From NCBI GenBank assembly GCA_016292045.1, contig JAEEZX010000064.1:43777-107776 (forward strand): a DNA stretch of 64,000 nt, given 5' to 3'. The DNA is from Bacteroidaceae bacterium. Its GTDB lineage: Bacteria > Bacteroidota > Bacteroidia > Bacteroidales > Bacteroidaceae. Each line of letters opens with the position of its first letter. The first letter of the stretch is position 1. The notes beneath the pieces were generated by a model. That model saw only the letters and a program-made list of their open reading frames with translations, ran no database searches and was not told the DNA's origin. Of this stretch, positions 63,854 to 64,000 are shown piece by piece. The position numbers and the translations under genes are program-made.

Positions 63854-64000
63854 ATGGGTAACTTAGTAGCCATTGTGGGTCGCCCCAACGTGGGTAAGTC
63901 CACATTATTCAACAGATTGACCAAGAGCCGTCAGGCCATCGTGAGCGACGAGGCGGGCACCACGCGCGACCGCCAGTACGGTAAGTGCGACTGGAACGGG
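63854..64000 (+). CDS. der: GTPase Der (EngA), 5' part
   Basis: The first 49 codons of the double-G-domain GTPase that helps assemble the 50S ribosomal subunit. [20 protein letters not shown] carries the G1 P-loop GRPNVGKS, and [12 protein letters not shown] is the G2/switch I region typical of Der. It is a core bacterial gene and marks the host side of the prophage junction. The frame runs off the window. Confidence 0.95.
   Translation, partial: MGNLVAIVGRPNVGKSTLFNRLTKSRQAIVSDEAGTTRDRQYGKCDWNG

Overview
The window is almost entirely a tailed-phage genome (prophage) in a member of the Bacteroidales. It contains about 90 tightly packed genes, nearly all on the minus strand, so the phage reads from right to left. 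Three things point to the Bacteroidota. Promoters have the TTTG / TAnnTTTG form used by the main sigma factor of that phylum. Several families are typical of Bacteroides or Prevotella phages (DUF4494, DUF4942, DUF1351, a ClpP-type prohead protease, Ig-like and lectin-like tail proteins). The only clear host gene is der, whose first 49 codons end the window at 63854-64000. The left edge cuts a phage structural gene, so the phage continues beyond position 1. No integrase or transposase is present in the window.

Layout in the order of transcription. At 62988-63476 (+) a helix-turn-helix repressor is divided from the early operon by face-to-face promoters (62802-62890). From 62706 to 54271 comes an early replication and recombination module: LuxR-type regulator, Sak4-like ATPase, PD-(D/E)XK nuclease, DUF1351, SSB-like protein, NinB-like protein, DUF4494, SF2 helicase, VRR-NUC nuclease and a winged-helix replication protein. 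From 54145 to 49295 lies a PRTRC cassette (E, C, F-like, B, ThiF), normally known from plasmids. From 49199 to 45857 are DUF2786, a beta-helix repeat protein, a Gp37/Gp68 protein, an acyl carrier protein and small proteins.

From 45619 to 37832 is the most unusual block. It contains a tandem-HTH regulator behind a palindromic operator, a CmoA-like carboxy-SAM synthase, a Rha-KilAC antirepressor, four ParB-fold proteins (one fused to a methyltransferase), a DUF488 protein and a methyltransferase-like protein with a possible Mom/GNAT-like C-terminus. I read this as a candidate DNA hypermodification (anti-restriction) island built on carboxy-SAM. It runs directly into the terminase genes.

From 37832 to 21122 come terminase small and large subunits, a ThyX-like protein with a changed RHR motif, head-tail joining proteins, tail proteins including a 1762-residue Ig/lectin-like protein, and a 1743-residue tape measure protein. 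From 21091 to 7166 is an accessory block of about 30 small genes with two methyltransferases, an HNH endonuclease, a stand-alone MutS mismatch-recognition domain, ASCH and DUF4406 proteins, and one lipoprotein gene on the opposite strand (19437-20123). Tandem terminators at 6997-7075 close this block. The head genes follow: protease-scaffold fusion, major capsid protein, two smaller virion proteins, portal and connector. The head genes therefore lie after the tape measure, an unusual order.

Regulation is visible in the DNA. Ten promoters share a TTTG or near-match -33 box, a 20-bp spacer containing an (A)TTTGAT motif, and a TACCTTTG-type -7 box. Nine of them are followed by a conserved leader (AATAAGAT, then CTTCAAAACTT-like). 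The TTTGATAA motif is a perfect inverted repeat in front of the tandem-HTH gene, which suggests a phage regulon.
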